DNA of 64,000 nt. Origin: Elmis aenea (Eukaryota; Arthropoda; Insecta; Coleoptera; Elmidae). A program made the position numbers and the translations under genes. The notes beneath the pieces are model-generated. The model did no database searches. It saw nothing but the letters and a program-made list of their open reading frames with translations, and was not told the DNA's origin. Each line of letters begins with the position of its first letter. The stretch's first letter is position 1. The stretch spans positions 3,596,868 to 3,660,867 of the forward strand of contig OX393577.1 of the NCBI GenBank assembly GCA_947652605.1. The letters are read 5' to 3'. Shown in pieces: positions 47,331 through 58,181 of the stretch.

Positions 47331-48083
47331 TACTAGTTAGCGTGATACCTCTATAGTTTATTTACGATCTTTGAAATTGAAAGTTTAATACATAAAGAAG
47401 TTAAATATAATTACTTTTTATTGAAACTCGATGATTTTTAATTAAATCAACCAAAATATTATTTACATCTTCAAATTTGTTTGCTAAATTCCTTACAATG
47501 CTCAAACGCAACAGTTGGCAAAATATTGTTTGTTTTTTATATGTATCCCTCATCAATATTGAATTTTTTGAATGGGTCCTAGTTAATGCAACTATTAATC
47601 AACAACCGGAAAAATTACAGACGAATTATGTAGTCAAAACAGTGTGGTGTTATATTTTTAACTCAGTCTTAAACGAAATTACTTAAATGCAAGTTACAGT
47701 TTCCAACTTGTAGAAGTTGCTGTTTGCAAAGTGTCTTTTTTCGTAAGAAACAGAAAGCAAAAGAATTGAAAAACGAGTAATGTTGGAAAACTCTTTAAGT
47801 GACGTATTGCTCATTCCATTGGTGAATGCATTTTCATGTACCGCTCGAGCTTCAACTGTGTTTAGTATTCTGTCAACAAATCTACAAAGTTGTGACCAGT
47901 TGCTACTAACACCTTTCAGTGTTGCATTGATGTGGCAAAAACATCGAAGCCAACTTTTGATAAAACCATTTGTTCATTAACAAATTTACGTATAAATTCC
48001 ATCATGTGAGATACAAATCTCTTATTTAGATTTAATAGGCTGGGATTTTTATGGAAAAGCCGATGTGTAGTTAATCATGCCGG
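47331..48083. other. Non-coding stretch with unassigned open frames
   Basis: Frames at 47477-47686 and 47780-47980 (plus) are not recognised. A decayed transposon protein is possible, but I found no motif to support it. Confidence 0.4.
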
Positions 48084-48179
48084 TATAGTCAGCGTCAAGT
48101 CTAATGGCGAGCGGTAGGGGTGCGCACTTAACACAATTGCAATCGAACACACCTGCTTACTTAGTTGTATTGGTATATA

Positions 48180-48840
48180 GAGGTCTTTCAAGATAAACTG
48201 AATCGCGAAATGCGAAAAGAGGGGATGGCGGTTGAAATGTAAACCTTTCTAAAAACCTTTGTCGAGTTAATTGTTCAAGTTTCTTACAGACCGAACATTG
48301 GTTAATTTCCTGAACCGTTTAAATCCTACGAATAAGCATTATAAACATATCCTGTCTCTATCATAAGCAGTTGAAAAATTATTCGCGAATATGTGATTCG
48401 AAAAGACATTAATAACTAAGAAATTTTGCTTTATCGAGGCGAGCGGCACACACGTTCCGGTTTGTAGTCTGGCGCAGGTAGTAAGAATCGAATTTCGATT
48501 CTTCTCCGGTCGCCTGAACAGGTAACATTGCCTGTGCTGTTATGTCACACACACGCTCCGGTATACCTGCAAGCAGGCAAACCCGACAGGTATACCGCAA
48601 CGTGTATGACCCCCATAAGAAATTTGGCTTTATCAAGTTAATTGTTCAAGTTTCTTACAGACCGAACATTGGATAATTTCCTGAACCGTTTAAATCTTAT
48701 GAATAAGCATTATAAACATATCCTGAAAATTTCATAACCCCGTTGTTAAAATAAACGTATGTTTTTAGGTTGCGCAGTAATTAACGCTTTAGACGAGTTT
48801 TGGTTTCTGCGTCACAGGCCAGTTTATCTTGAAAGACCTC
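48180..48840. mobile_element. GAGGTC-family MITE, copy 4, nested and enlarged
   Basis: It starts GAGGTCTTTCAAGATAAACT and ends ...TTATCTTGAAAGACCTC, with TA on both sides. It is 661 bp instead of about 195 because about 470 bases are inserted around 48258-48730. That insert is bordered by a 93-bp direct repeat (48262-48354 and 48633-48725). It lies inside the TAGTCAGC element. Confidence 0.82.
48262..48725. repeat. 93-bp direct repeats around a 278-bp core
   Basis: Copies 48262-48354 and 48633-48725 share TTAATTGTTCAAGTTTCTTA and ATAAGCATTATAAACATATC, with about five differences. The core holds GC-rich sequence with GGTATACCTGC and its complement GCAGGCAAACCCGACAGGTATACC-like strings in inverted order. 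It could be an inserted element or a local duplication. Confidence 0.7.
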
Positions 48841-48910
48841 TACCCGCATTGTAGCGTCTGCTGCGCGAAAACACCCTCACCGCTCGCCATTACTCTTAAC
48901 GCTGACTATA

Positions 48911-50159
48911 CGATGTTATAACTGGAAACTTACGCCAGTAAAAACACTAAAATAACTTTAATACTAGTAAAAGGTATTTAAAGATTTTTAATTGTGTTTG
49001 TAGGTGTTTTAAGTAGAATTTATGGAAGTAAATAGAAAATTTTCGTTGAGAATGTGAGCAGCGCGGAGCACAAAAGTTAAATTTTTTAAGACGATGCTCT
49101 GCGTTCAAGTTATTTTGTTTTCAAGCTCATATAAACCGACGGAAAACTTGCTAAACAAAACGTATTGTGTAATGTTTCTTAACTTATGTCCATACGGCCC
49201 CACAGGACTTTTTTGTGTAGCATAAATAAGGCATTAGCTCTATAAAGCACTGTTTCATTAACGAAATTATGATTTACTTTCGACCCTGCTCGAACTTGAT
49301 AAAAACACATGGTTTTTTAATGAGTTACACATAGCTTTCAGAAATAGTCAGGTATTAACCTATATACAGTTGTATTCACGTGTGCAAGCTGCATTTTAAC
49401 CGTGACACCGCGACACGCGTTTGTGTCAGGAAATTGCAAATGCCAATTGCATTTACCGTCGATAATGGGCGGTTAGTTGCATTAAAGTTTAATTATTAAC
49501 GTCAGCAGCGGCAACATTCTGCAATAATTACGCATGTTGGTTGTTAAACTAAATAATAGTTGCAAATTGCTTGCCGATACAAAGTATAATATTAATTATA
49601 CCATCTAAAATTTGAACCAACTTTGTAAACAATTGCTTATGCCATTGAAGAGTTTATTTTCCATGTAAGTAGGCGATTAATTTTAAATTTTTTAACCTGT
49701 CTTAGAAAAGTATTTTTATTTTTGTAAAACGCTTTTGCTGAAGCAGTTAAAGAAAACAACGAAAAGAAAGCATTACAGAGATCGTTTGGTCGCTTTTTGT
49801 CACATACGATAACAAAACACTGTTGGTTTTGTGGGACTGTAATTTTGAAGTATCTGCGTAGGCTAACCAGAAATTTATTCGTTTCCGTTTCATCTGTCAA
49901 TAGAACCATATCTGTTGAAATATTCACTTACTTCGATTTCCCATGTGGCTCTGAACGAAAAGCAACTAATAAATTAAATAATTAAATGTGATTACCTGGC
50001 TTAAAACAATGGGCTTGGTAGATGTATTAGTTTTTTAAATACATCACGTCATGTGCTTAGTTAGTTTTGGATTGAATATATTGCTTTTTATGTGCTTAAA
50101 AAAAATGACAAACGTATGTAGATAATAGTATATTTTACAACAAGAGATGAACGTCCAGT
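48911..50159. other. Non-coding stretch
   Basis: No gene was recognised. The 49370-49560 part is less AT-biased, free of repeats shared in this window, and contains AATTGCAAATGCC and homeodomain-like motifs. It might be regulatory, without proof. Confidence 0.4.
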
Positions 50160-50622
50160 TTTTTTCGTGAGGTGAGATTTATTCACGAGCCGCGAAGTGG
50201 CGAGCGAGCAACTCTCACAATCTCTGTCTTTATCAACTGCTAGGATTGCAGTGTCATCTGCGCACGTGGCAATAGTCACAGTTTTTAATTCTGGTAGAGA
50301 AGCTCTATAGAGCAAATAGAGGATCGGTCCAAGGACGCTGCCCTGCGGTACTCCAGCTCTGATTTCCTTCATCTCCGAATACTCATGTTCTTGTTTTATT
50401 CTAAATAATCGATTGGAAATGTATGATTTCAGTAATTTAGCATATTGTTTTGGTAGCAATTTATTTAATTTGTACACAAGCCCTTTGTGCCAGACCTTAT
50501 CGAACGCCTGGGCCACATCTGAAAAGAAAGCTGAGCAGACTTGTTTGTTTTGTAACGCTTTGTCTATGACATTAGTGATCCGCTGTACCTACTTGTTTTT
50601 TTTTTTTCGATGATAGGTTTTA

Positions 50623-50940
50623 AAGCCTCTACACATTAGCCAACTTGTCGGGGCCGACAGTCGGGAACTCCAAGTTGGGTATTGTCTACACACCTCCCGA
50701 TCAGTTCAACCAACAAAGCAACAAAGCATAAACATAGCTTTTTATTCATTTTGATGTTAAATTTTCGGTTTAATAGTCCTTATCTAAAGGAATGTAGTGG
50801 GGACGTTGGCTTGTTGGATAGACTGGTCAGCCGACCGTTCCAACTGTCGTGTTGGTCGTGTGAAACACTACACATTAAACAATTTATCGGAATGGTCGGC
50901 CGGTTGTCCCGACAAATTGGTAGGTGTGTAGACCCCATTA
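50623..50940. mobile_element. MITE, AAGGCCTCTAC family, copy 2, inside the Jockey-type remnant
   Basis: It shares CCAACTTGTCGG, CGGGAACTCC, TTGTCTACACACCTCCCGA and AACAATTTATCGGAATGGTC with 33917-34271, in the same order and orientation. It interrupts the reverse transcriptase between FLKRL and the GF block. About 15 residues of reverse transcriptase expected at that point are missing. Confidence 0.8.
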
Positions 50941-51074
50941 GTCGTTTTAAGAATAGTTTCTCGAATAATTTGGATGTTATTGGTAGCAATGATATGAATT
51001 AATCTCATTAGGTAGCTTGCCTGGTTTTTGGAGCATTATAACTTCTGCTACCTTCCATACACTCGGGACATGTT

Positions 51075-51286
51075 AAGCCTCGTCCACATTTGCGAGCAAA
51101 AGTGAGAGCCGAGCCTAGCGCAATCCATCATTTTAGCGAGCCTGCTAAATACCAACACTTGGCTGACCGGTTTTGTTGCACTCACGAACCTGTGGTCGTA
51201 TTAAACTGTTAAGAGGCAGGCTCGCTGAAATGATGGATTGCGCTAGGCTCGGCTCTCACTTTTGCTCGCAAATGTGGACGAGGCTT
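51075..51286. mobile_element. Foldback MITE with 71-bp near-perfect arms
   Basis: Arms 51075-51145 and 51216-51286 are reverse complements with one mismatch seen; the loop is 70 bases. The arm begins AAGCCTCGTCCACATTTGCG. It interrupts the Jockey-type reverse transcriptase remnant. Near-identity of the arms implies recent insertion. Confidence 0.9.
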
Positions 51287-51540
51287 TTCGTTTTAAAGGC
51301 TGCATTAGATAGGTTAACATTACAATACCGTTCCTCGGTAGTTGCTTTACGATTTCGCCTGTAATCAGGTCAAAACTTGGCGCTTTTTTGGAGCTGAGGT
51401 TGCTTTTGATTTCGTTTGCAAGCTCTTTTTCATCAACAACATGTCACTACTCAGACTTCACAACTGCGTTAAAATATATTTTTTCGTTGAAGTGTAAAAT
51501 TGATTTGCAAGTGTCTCTTCACCATATTTTCAAAAGTTTT

Positions 51541-52770
51541 CCAGTTCTAACTTTAGTCTAATCATGTCCTATATAATGAATATCTGTCGTATCTTTTTTT
51601 AACGTTATTGAAGTCAGACATGTAGGTCATTTCGGTGTTTAGTTGCCCGAAACAGAATCTTTACGCTCTGTGATTAGTGTCATTTATATCAATATTTTTG
51701 TTGGCATATTGTCTTCATGACTTACTTTGAATATGTGTTCACTTGCGTGTAACTCTTTGACTTTATTTCTTTACAGGTGGAAATGACGGTAATCTAAATT
51801 TAAGTTGTCTAATTTTGTTAAATCCATTGCTTCTTTCATGGTCATTAACGCCCACAACAAAGTTTAGCGTCTTGAAAATTCCGTGCAACACCGATGTAGC
51901 TTTTTTGTCGTGGCTTGTATTTAGACGCTTTTGAACATGTGCATGATTAAAACACAGTAGCCAGCCAACTTGAGTATTTTTATATTTTTTTTGAATTTCG
52001 AGGTGGTTAAGGAAGATACAAACCTATTTTTACTTAAGTTTAAAAATTTATTGTTCGTTCTAAACGCTCTCGTAGGTGGCTTATAACACGGAAAATTACC
52101 GCGTTGCATTGTTACACATTTGTTGAAAGTTTGTGGATGTCGTTGCACGCTGTCGAAGCGCCATCTCGCATAGCACGTCTACTTTCACTGCTATTTGAAA
52201 ATAAATTTGGCAAAACGCCTTTATAACATAACGTTTTGCACGAGACTAAAGTACCAACAAAGATTATTGTGCTTGATAGTAGTTGAAGACATGTAACAAC
52301 AACTGCTGTTAAGTATCCCAGTATTTTTAAAAAGGGCAATTAGTTAACGTTTGCATTGTAGGTTAATTTTTTTTTTTAGTTTGTTATTTCAAGAACAGTA
52401 CTGTTATCTAACCTTCACTGACTGAGATTTACTGAACTAAACTGTTGGGAGTAAGGAAGATGGGCCCTGTTTCATTTTATTACATGTTGGAAGGCGCCAA
52501 CATGCCAACTAAAATAAATAAATCGTAAAGGTACGGAAACAGGCAGCATCATGATATTAAACTATCAGAATCAGTTGGTCTTAAATAATTAAATAAAGTG
52601 GTAATTCATTTGCCTCTGTTGTTTTAAATATAATACGCATCGCCGAAGTTTATAGAGACGGTGTTTGTTAATTTACATTGATTTCTTCTAGAGCCAACTT
52701 CCTTTAAATTATGAAAGATCTGAGATGTTCACTAGATCAACGAACGGAACGTCAAAAAATTTCCAAGAGT
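51541..52770. other. Non-coding stretch, left part possibly LINE 5' remnant
   Basis: Minus-strand scraps near 51850-51780 (such as ALMTMKEAMDL) may continue the Jockey-type element but are too weak to call. Nothing was found beyond about 51900. Confidence 0.4.
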
Positions 52771-53076
52771 GCGCAATTGCTTTACAACTCGTGTTATGTA
52801 GCTTACTTTTTCTACGATCACATAATACATACGATTTTAACGAATTTTTGGCTAATATACACATGTAATTACGTTGTCTTGTTAATTTTGACGTAAGCCT
52901 ACTTTGACATTTCTAGACGTGCGCGTTTTGCTTACCGTGCGTTATAACTCACTTACTGGGCATGCAGGAAGTGTTTGACGTGAGTCTACTTTGATCATCT
53001 CTTTAAAAATGTGTGCTTTTTGCTTACCGTGCGTAAGGACCCACTAACTATGCATGCAGGCTGTACGGTAAGAGTC
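52771..53076 (+). repeat. Dispersed GCTTACCGTGCGT repeat family, copy B
   Basis: The best copy. It starts GCGCAATTGCTTTACAACTC, then TGTAGCTTACTTTTTCTACG. Two internal units follow, each of the form GACGTRAGYCTACTTTGA ... TTTTGCTTACCGTGCGT ... TGCATGCAGG (about 52892-52980 and 52978-53066). No terminal repeats or coding sequence were found. Confidence 0.8.
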
Positions 53077-54627
53077 ATTTACATTATCGTGAAAATAATG
53101 TTATTAGAGCCGTCTTTAAGCAAAACGTTATCAAAATTCTGAACTTTTGGTTTTTAAATATGATTTTTTTGTAAAGAGATTTATTTTAGACCCCAATATA
53201 AACTACATTGCTGTGTAAAAAAACGTTTTTATCTATTAATGTTTGTCTGTAATTTTGGATTAACACACAAACGACTATACACACACATACGGTTGTTACA
53301 GCGAAAGCAATCGAAACATATTCAGGGGTCCTCAACAAGTTTAAATCCTTCGAAATCTAGAATGTAAACATTTTCTTGATCACTATACTTTCTTCGTACT
53401 GCGTATAGCGTAAGTAAAAATGTCGTAAAAATAGTTGCTAACAGAAGACTATGTAAATCTTGATAAAATAAATTAATGTCAAACTCAAAAACGACAAGCG
53501 TACTACCAATAGTAACATTATGTAGAATATTTTAGTGTTTATTACTTCATTGCTCGCATGAATGTTAACAATGACTTGGGTAATAATCGTTCAAGTTGTA
53601 AGAGGTTATAAAAAGGAAAGAAATTGTGCAGTGAACACCTGAATACCAGAAATTAATTTTACATCGTGTTTGTATGTCTCTAGAAGTTTTTGTAAATGTG
53701 TTATTGTTAGCATAAAGGGTGTTGTTTACGGTAAATCTAGTGAAGCAATGTAAATTAATACAACATTCAACGTTTTCTTGCAACGTGTATAAAGGCAAAC
53801 AGAGATACAAGTGTGTTTGTGTTTATTAAGGTTGTGTTAAATTTTCCTTTGCTTTGACATATGGCACGCCGATTTTCCATTCAAACCTTTGTGTGATGAT
53901 TCATTTTAATAATTTCGGTGAAATGACTTTGTACCAATGAGCGTGTTTGTCAGTTTGTTGTGGCGTTAAAGTTTGGAATTATTTAAAACAATTTTATTTG
54001 TAAAATAAAAATATTGATCTCCATGTTCGGTAAGTTGCTGGCATAATTATTTATTGGGTTTAGTATAAAATTGACTATTACTTTGTAAACAATCTTTGAT
54101 ATTGTTGCGAGTCAACATTCATCATTGGTTCTATTTTGCCTATCCAATCTTGGGGTATACAGAGAAATAAATATACCAATTTTGCAGTATAATATTTTAT
54201 GTTAAATAAATATTACTAAATGTTTTAATGAAACAATTTGCTTTAATTTCGAACCGTTCTAATATATTGAAACACTAAAGATATACAAGAACATGTTAAA
54301 CAATATCCAGATTTCATCTTTGGGCTATTTAGCTGAAACAGATTTAGATCTTGGGCTTTTGTTTTGACTGACATTGCTTCCGTAAGTTTGAGTCGATTGG
54401 GTGCTATTAATTTGTTCCTTTTTTTCTACCCGAAATATTTCCCCGCGACAATGCGATGCAAATCGTTGTACCATGAACATTAATTTAAAATCCCATAATC
54501 GTTATATACACCATAAATTTCTTAAACTAGTGCCATAAAAATGCAATATGGCGCCCGTAAAAAAAATAAATATTTTACTAACTCATCTCAAAAACTAACC
54601 ATAAATCGCCTTACGGTTATAATATAT
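53077..54627. other. AT-rich non-coding stretch
   Basis: Nothing was recognised. Short frames such as 53565-53810 (minus) show no family resemblance. Confidence 0.45.
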
Positions 54628-54925
54628 TACATAACAAGAGTTGTGTTGTAAGAAGTACATTACGCAGGAGTCGAAAAGTTGCGAACGGAGCCGAGTGTGT
54701 AATTACTTTACAACTCGAGTTTTGTACTGTACTTTTTCTACGACCACATAAGATATACGATTTTACCGACGTTTTGACTAATAGTAAACACACCTGTACG
54801 TACGCTGTTAATTGTCAATTTTGACGTGAGTCTACTCTGATAATTTCTAAGAAGCTGTACTTTTTGCTAACCGTGCGTAAGGACCTTCTTTCTATGCATG
54901 CAAGCTAGATTTGACATGAGTCTAC
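54628..54925 (+). repeat. Dispersed GCTTACCGTGCGT repeat family, copy C (degenerate)
   Basis: It begins with ATTACATAACAAGAGTTGT, the inverted edge also seen in copy A. Then come TTACTTTACAACTCGAG, TACTTTTTCTACGACCACAT, GACGTGAGTCTACTCTGA and TTTGCTAACCGTGCGTAAGG, ending near CTATGCATGCAAGC. It has one full internal unit plus part of a second. Confidence 0.75.
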
Positions 54926-55780
54926 TTTCTGAAAAATTTACTTTTACTTACTACTCTTACCTAATCTAACAAATACCCCTACTTTATTAATAGCTTCCTC
55001 TAACAAGTATATATTTTTTTTTACACGATTTTGTACTGTTACTGTTTTAATTAAGCCACCTTTTTTAATATTTGATGGTTTTACGTTTATATCCAATGAT
55101 CCCAAAACCAATTAAACCATACTTTGACGATGCTTTTATGTGTTTCTTGTAGTTAGTCTGACAGAACTGTTTATACAGATTCCAATTTCTCATTTTATTG
55201 CAGCGTAAACATTTGTATATATTTTTGTAATAAGGGGGAGGCTTAAAATGTCAAACAGTGTTGCAATATTACAATAAATCTGAGTAATGCGACTGGAGTT
55301 CATAAAATTACGCAAGCTTCACCATTGCATATAGCCTTGAACTTTATTTTCATACGGTGCTAAAATTAAATTATTTGAATAATATATTTTGTACTTTTGG
55401 AAACTCTGTTCATCGTTTATGTATTTACGTGGGATTTTTGTAAAGTGCTAACTTGTGTTGTTTAGGGATTGTTGTGCAGTGAAATCTGTATTAAAAATTT
55501 TACTATGCAGTCAGATTTATGCATTAAAAGTTATTCGTCATCGTTTTGGCACTTCTGTCTCGTAAAATCTATTTAGCTTCCAACAATGTGTAGTAAAACG
55601 AGTAATTTGCTGCCTTTATTACCAATACCAATCCATTACACATGTACCATCTGGTTTATCAAAAATTTTATTGTTATTGATATTACGTTTTATTACAAAT
55701 AGATGTGCAGTGTTAATTATAAAATTTACAGCACCGCAAATTTGTGAAAGCAGAATTGAATTGTCTTTTTCAGTATACAG
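54926..55780. other. AT-rich non-coding stretch
   Basis: Nothing was recognised in it. Confidence 0.5.
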
Positions 55781-56080
55781 GGTGTTTCTTAAATATTGCG
55801 AAAAACTTCGGGAGGTAATTCATTATTGAAAATTAAGGGGGGGCTCTTATATTTTTTCCCCTTAGACGTCTCCTTTCGGAGTTACACCCCCCTAAAGAGG
55901 AGCGGTAAAATTAGATTTTTTATTCTATTTCTCAAATTAACATAAGTGTAGTAAAATTATATTTGGTAGATGTTTTGTACTTATTTAAAGGCTTCCCATA
56001 GTTATATCTTTATTCATCTCCCACCTTCATAGGCGCCTGAAAACGGCGACCCTTGTTTTTTTTTATCAGAACTTTTTGGT
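55781..56080. repeat. Dispersed repeat with ATACAGGGTGTTTC edge
   Basis: It starts ATACAGGGTGTTTCTTAAA and contains a C-rich block around 55850-55900 (CCCCTTAGACGTCTCC, TTACACCCCCCTAAAG). The same edge starts repeats near 62195 and 62498. The right limit is uncertain. Confidence 0.5.
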
Positions 56081-56290
56081 TGGTTGAAATTTTGCAATTT
56101 AAAAAATTTCTTTAAAAGCTTGATTTATTTTTAAAAAAATATTATTCTTTAACTTTTCCTGTAACTGCTCCAATTTGTAGCCCATGAACACGATGTTTTT
56201 ATCTTCCACTATACAATAGGTTAGACAAAATATAAAACGAAGTGTTCTGTAATTATATTATACTTTGGCTGTTGAAATATAGAGGGCAGC
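56081..56290. other. AT-rich non-coding stretch
   Basis: Nothing was recognised in it. Confidence 0.45.
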
Positions 56291-56480
56291 AAAAATTCTT
56301 AATTTCTGGATTCCAGATTTGAGCTTTCCAGCGATGAACGATTCCCGTTTTGCATGGTTCCATCGTTGCATGATTCCCGCGTTAAGTGATTCCAACGTTA
56401 AACGATTCAAGATTAGAATGATTCTACCGGTGCATTTTCCAGATTTGAACATTCCATATTTGAATGTTCCAACTTTTCAT
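56291..56480. repeat. Degenerate minisatellite, about 16-17 bp period (GATTCC type)
   Basis: About ten to eleven units related to ATGATTCCCGCGTTAAG follow each other, for example ACGATTCCCGTTTTGC, ATGGTTCCATCGTTGC, TGATTCCAACGTTAAA and ACATTCCATATTTGA. Both strands stay open across the array (frames 56319-56513 plus and 56258-56452 minus), as expected of repetitive DNA rather than of a gene. Confidence 0.75.
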
Positions 56481-57728
56481 GCAGCTTTAAAAATTACGCT
56501 TTCGACAAATTAAAATTGTACTACATAGGGGTCATTATTTTTAATATTTTATTGTGGTAAATGTTCAAAATAAAGTCAAATAAGGTATTATAAGTACGTT
56601 GTATGGCTTCATACTTCATAGCAACGCAGTTTTATTTTAAAAGTATTATTTATAAACCGCAAAAAAAAACAATAATAATTTACACCATATGTTTTGGTGC
56701 AAAGGGCAAAAGGTTAATCATAATAAAAAACGTAATAATAAATTCTTTGCTTTATTTTCGTTTCGCATTATCTCAAAATATATAGTTTTTTAAACACAGG
56801 TTTATCATCTTATAAATAGAATCCGAGCTTGTGTCCAAGCATGTTGGGATAGGACGGTTAATTAAATTGTTGCCAGGGTTGTAACAAATTGTTATTTTTA
56901 TGTTTCGATAAGAAGTTCAAATTCATCCATCAGTCTTGGAATGTGCGCGATATTTTATGGTTTAAGTGCAAAAATATAAATTGTTGCAGACTCTAATATT
57001 AATATTTTGCCAAGATGATGTACCTGATTCATGTTTGTTGATTTAACTTGTTACACGTAGGCCACTACACAGACTTCAAAGGTCGACTCTCGCCAACAAG
57101 TTGAATTATTATTATCGTACATACTTGGTTTTAGCGTTGCAGTCATTATTATAAGCTAGTCTTGACGAAAATCTCAAAAAAAACATGTCAAATTGCTTTA
57201 GATAAATCTCGCCAATCCTTTAATAATATTGTACGTTGGGACTGAAGTAAGTTTAAAAAAAGATGTACTATTAATCTTCTACAGAGTAGTCTTCATGACG
57301 CAAATTCATTGAAAATCCATCTTTTATTTGGCTCAAAGTAAGACTCTTCGTATTTAAATGTTCTAGTTCATTTACAGGCGTTAAAAGTAACTTTTTTTTA
57401 AATATTAAAATGATCAGGCAACGTTTAAAATATTACTTGTTTTATGAAAAGGTTTAGAAGGATTAGACTTACTGGAGAAATATGTAAAATATTTTGATGT
57501 TTAAATCTCTTAGTTGTAATAAAACCTGAAAATATTCATTTAAATACCGGGTTTAAATAAAGTGTGGTACACCTCATTTTTCTTTCTTTAGTTTTGATTT
57601 TAGATTGATAAAATTTTAGACATGTAATATAATATGTTTAAAAAACCTGTTTTTTTGAGCACATCACACACAAATTGTTTCATTGATCTGCAGTAATCTT
57701 CCTGCTACTATTTAGTTAGTTGTTATGT
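56481..57728. other. AT-rich non-coding stretch
   Basis: At 57546-57660 lies a fragment of the repeat also seen at 27829-28020 (CCGGGT, then ACACCTC and a T-rich tract). Nothing else was recognised. Confidence 0.45.
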
Positions 57729-58181
57729 AGGACGGGAATATTGTATATCTTAAATTTAATTTATTACTTTTTATAATACCGTGAGCTGCAAGTTAGACAC
57801 TGTTATGTTACCGGTGAGTAAAAATTTACGGTTCATTAGACACAACTCAGTCGGTCAAATGAACCCGTAGTAGTTTACTGCGTTACTATATTCATGCGTT
57901 ACACAGACAGAGTCAGGCTGGACTTTTATATATATTTATTACTAGCACGTAACCCGTCCTAGGACGGGAATATTGTATATCTTAAATTTAAACTATTACT
58001 TTTTATAATACCGTGAGCTGCAAGTTAGACACTGTTATGTTACCGGTGAGTAAAAATTTACGGTTCATTAGACACAAGTCAGTCGGTCAAATGAACCCGT
58101 AGTAGTTTACTGCGTTACTATATTCATGCGTTACAGAGTCACAGATAGAGACACACAGGCTGGACTTTTATATATATTTAT
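57729..58181. repeat. Two-unit tandem duplication, 232-bp period, with palindromic junction
   Basis: Unit 1 starts AGGACGGGAATATTGTATAT at 57729, unit 2 at 57961. Each runs through ACCGTGAGCTGCAAGTTAGA and AACCCGTAGTAGTTTACTGC to CTGGACTTTTATATATATTT. At the junction, TTACTAGCACGTAACCCG leads into the perfect 16-bp palindrome CCCGTCCTAGGACGGG (57953-57968). The layout resembles a tandemly arranged Helitron-like or satellite element. Confidence 0.85.

Larger units (their letters stand above)
48086..48908. mobile_element. TA-flanked element with TAGTCAGCGT ends (outer element)
   Basis: The left end TAGTCAGCGTCAAGTCTAAT, continuing GGCGAGCGGTAGGGGTG, and the reverse complement of the right end, TAGTCAGCGTTAAGAGTAAT then GGCGAGCGGTGAGGGTG, match over about 37 bases. 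TA flanks both sides (48084-48085 and 48909-48910). It contains the GAGGTC MITE copy 4, so the TAGTCAGC element is the older of the two. Confidence 0.8.
50195..51540 (-). pseudogene. Jockey-type LINE reverse transcriptase remnant, copy 1, carrying two MITEs
   Basis: Minus-strand order from 51540 to 50195: NFKTFENMVKRHLQINF; DEKELANEIKSNLSSKKAPS (a KKAPGxD-like block); the foldback MITE at 51075-51286; VWKVAEVIMLQKPGKLP; SLLPITSKLFEKLFLKRL; the MITE at 50623-50940; QRITNVIDKALQNKQVCSAF; AQAFDKVWHKGLVYKL; IRAGVPQGSVLGPILYLL; CADDTAILAVDKD. The last block carries the catalytic Asp pair. The 3' end breaks off after DKD and switches to unrelated repeat DNA (TTGCTCGCTCGCCACTTCG on the minus strand). 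Frameshifts and stops make it dead. The domain order and spelling match the Jockey clade. Confidence 0.9.

Noticed and set aside
56258..56513. Open frames on both strands across 56.3-56.5 kb
   Set aside because: They arise from the tandem GATTCC minisatellite.
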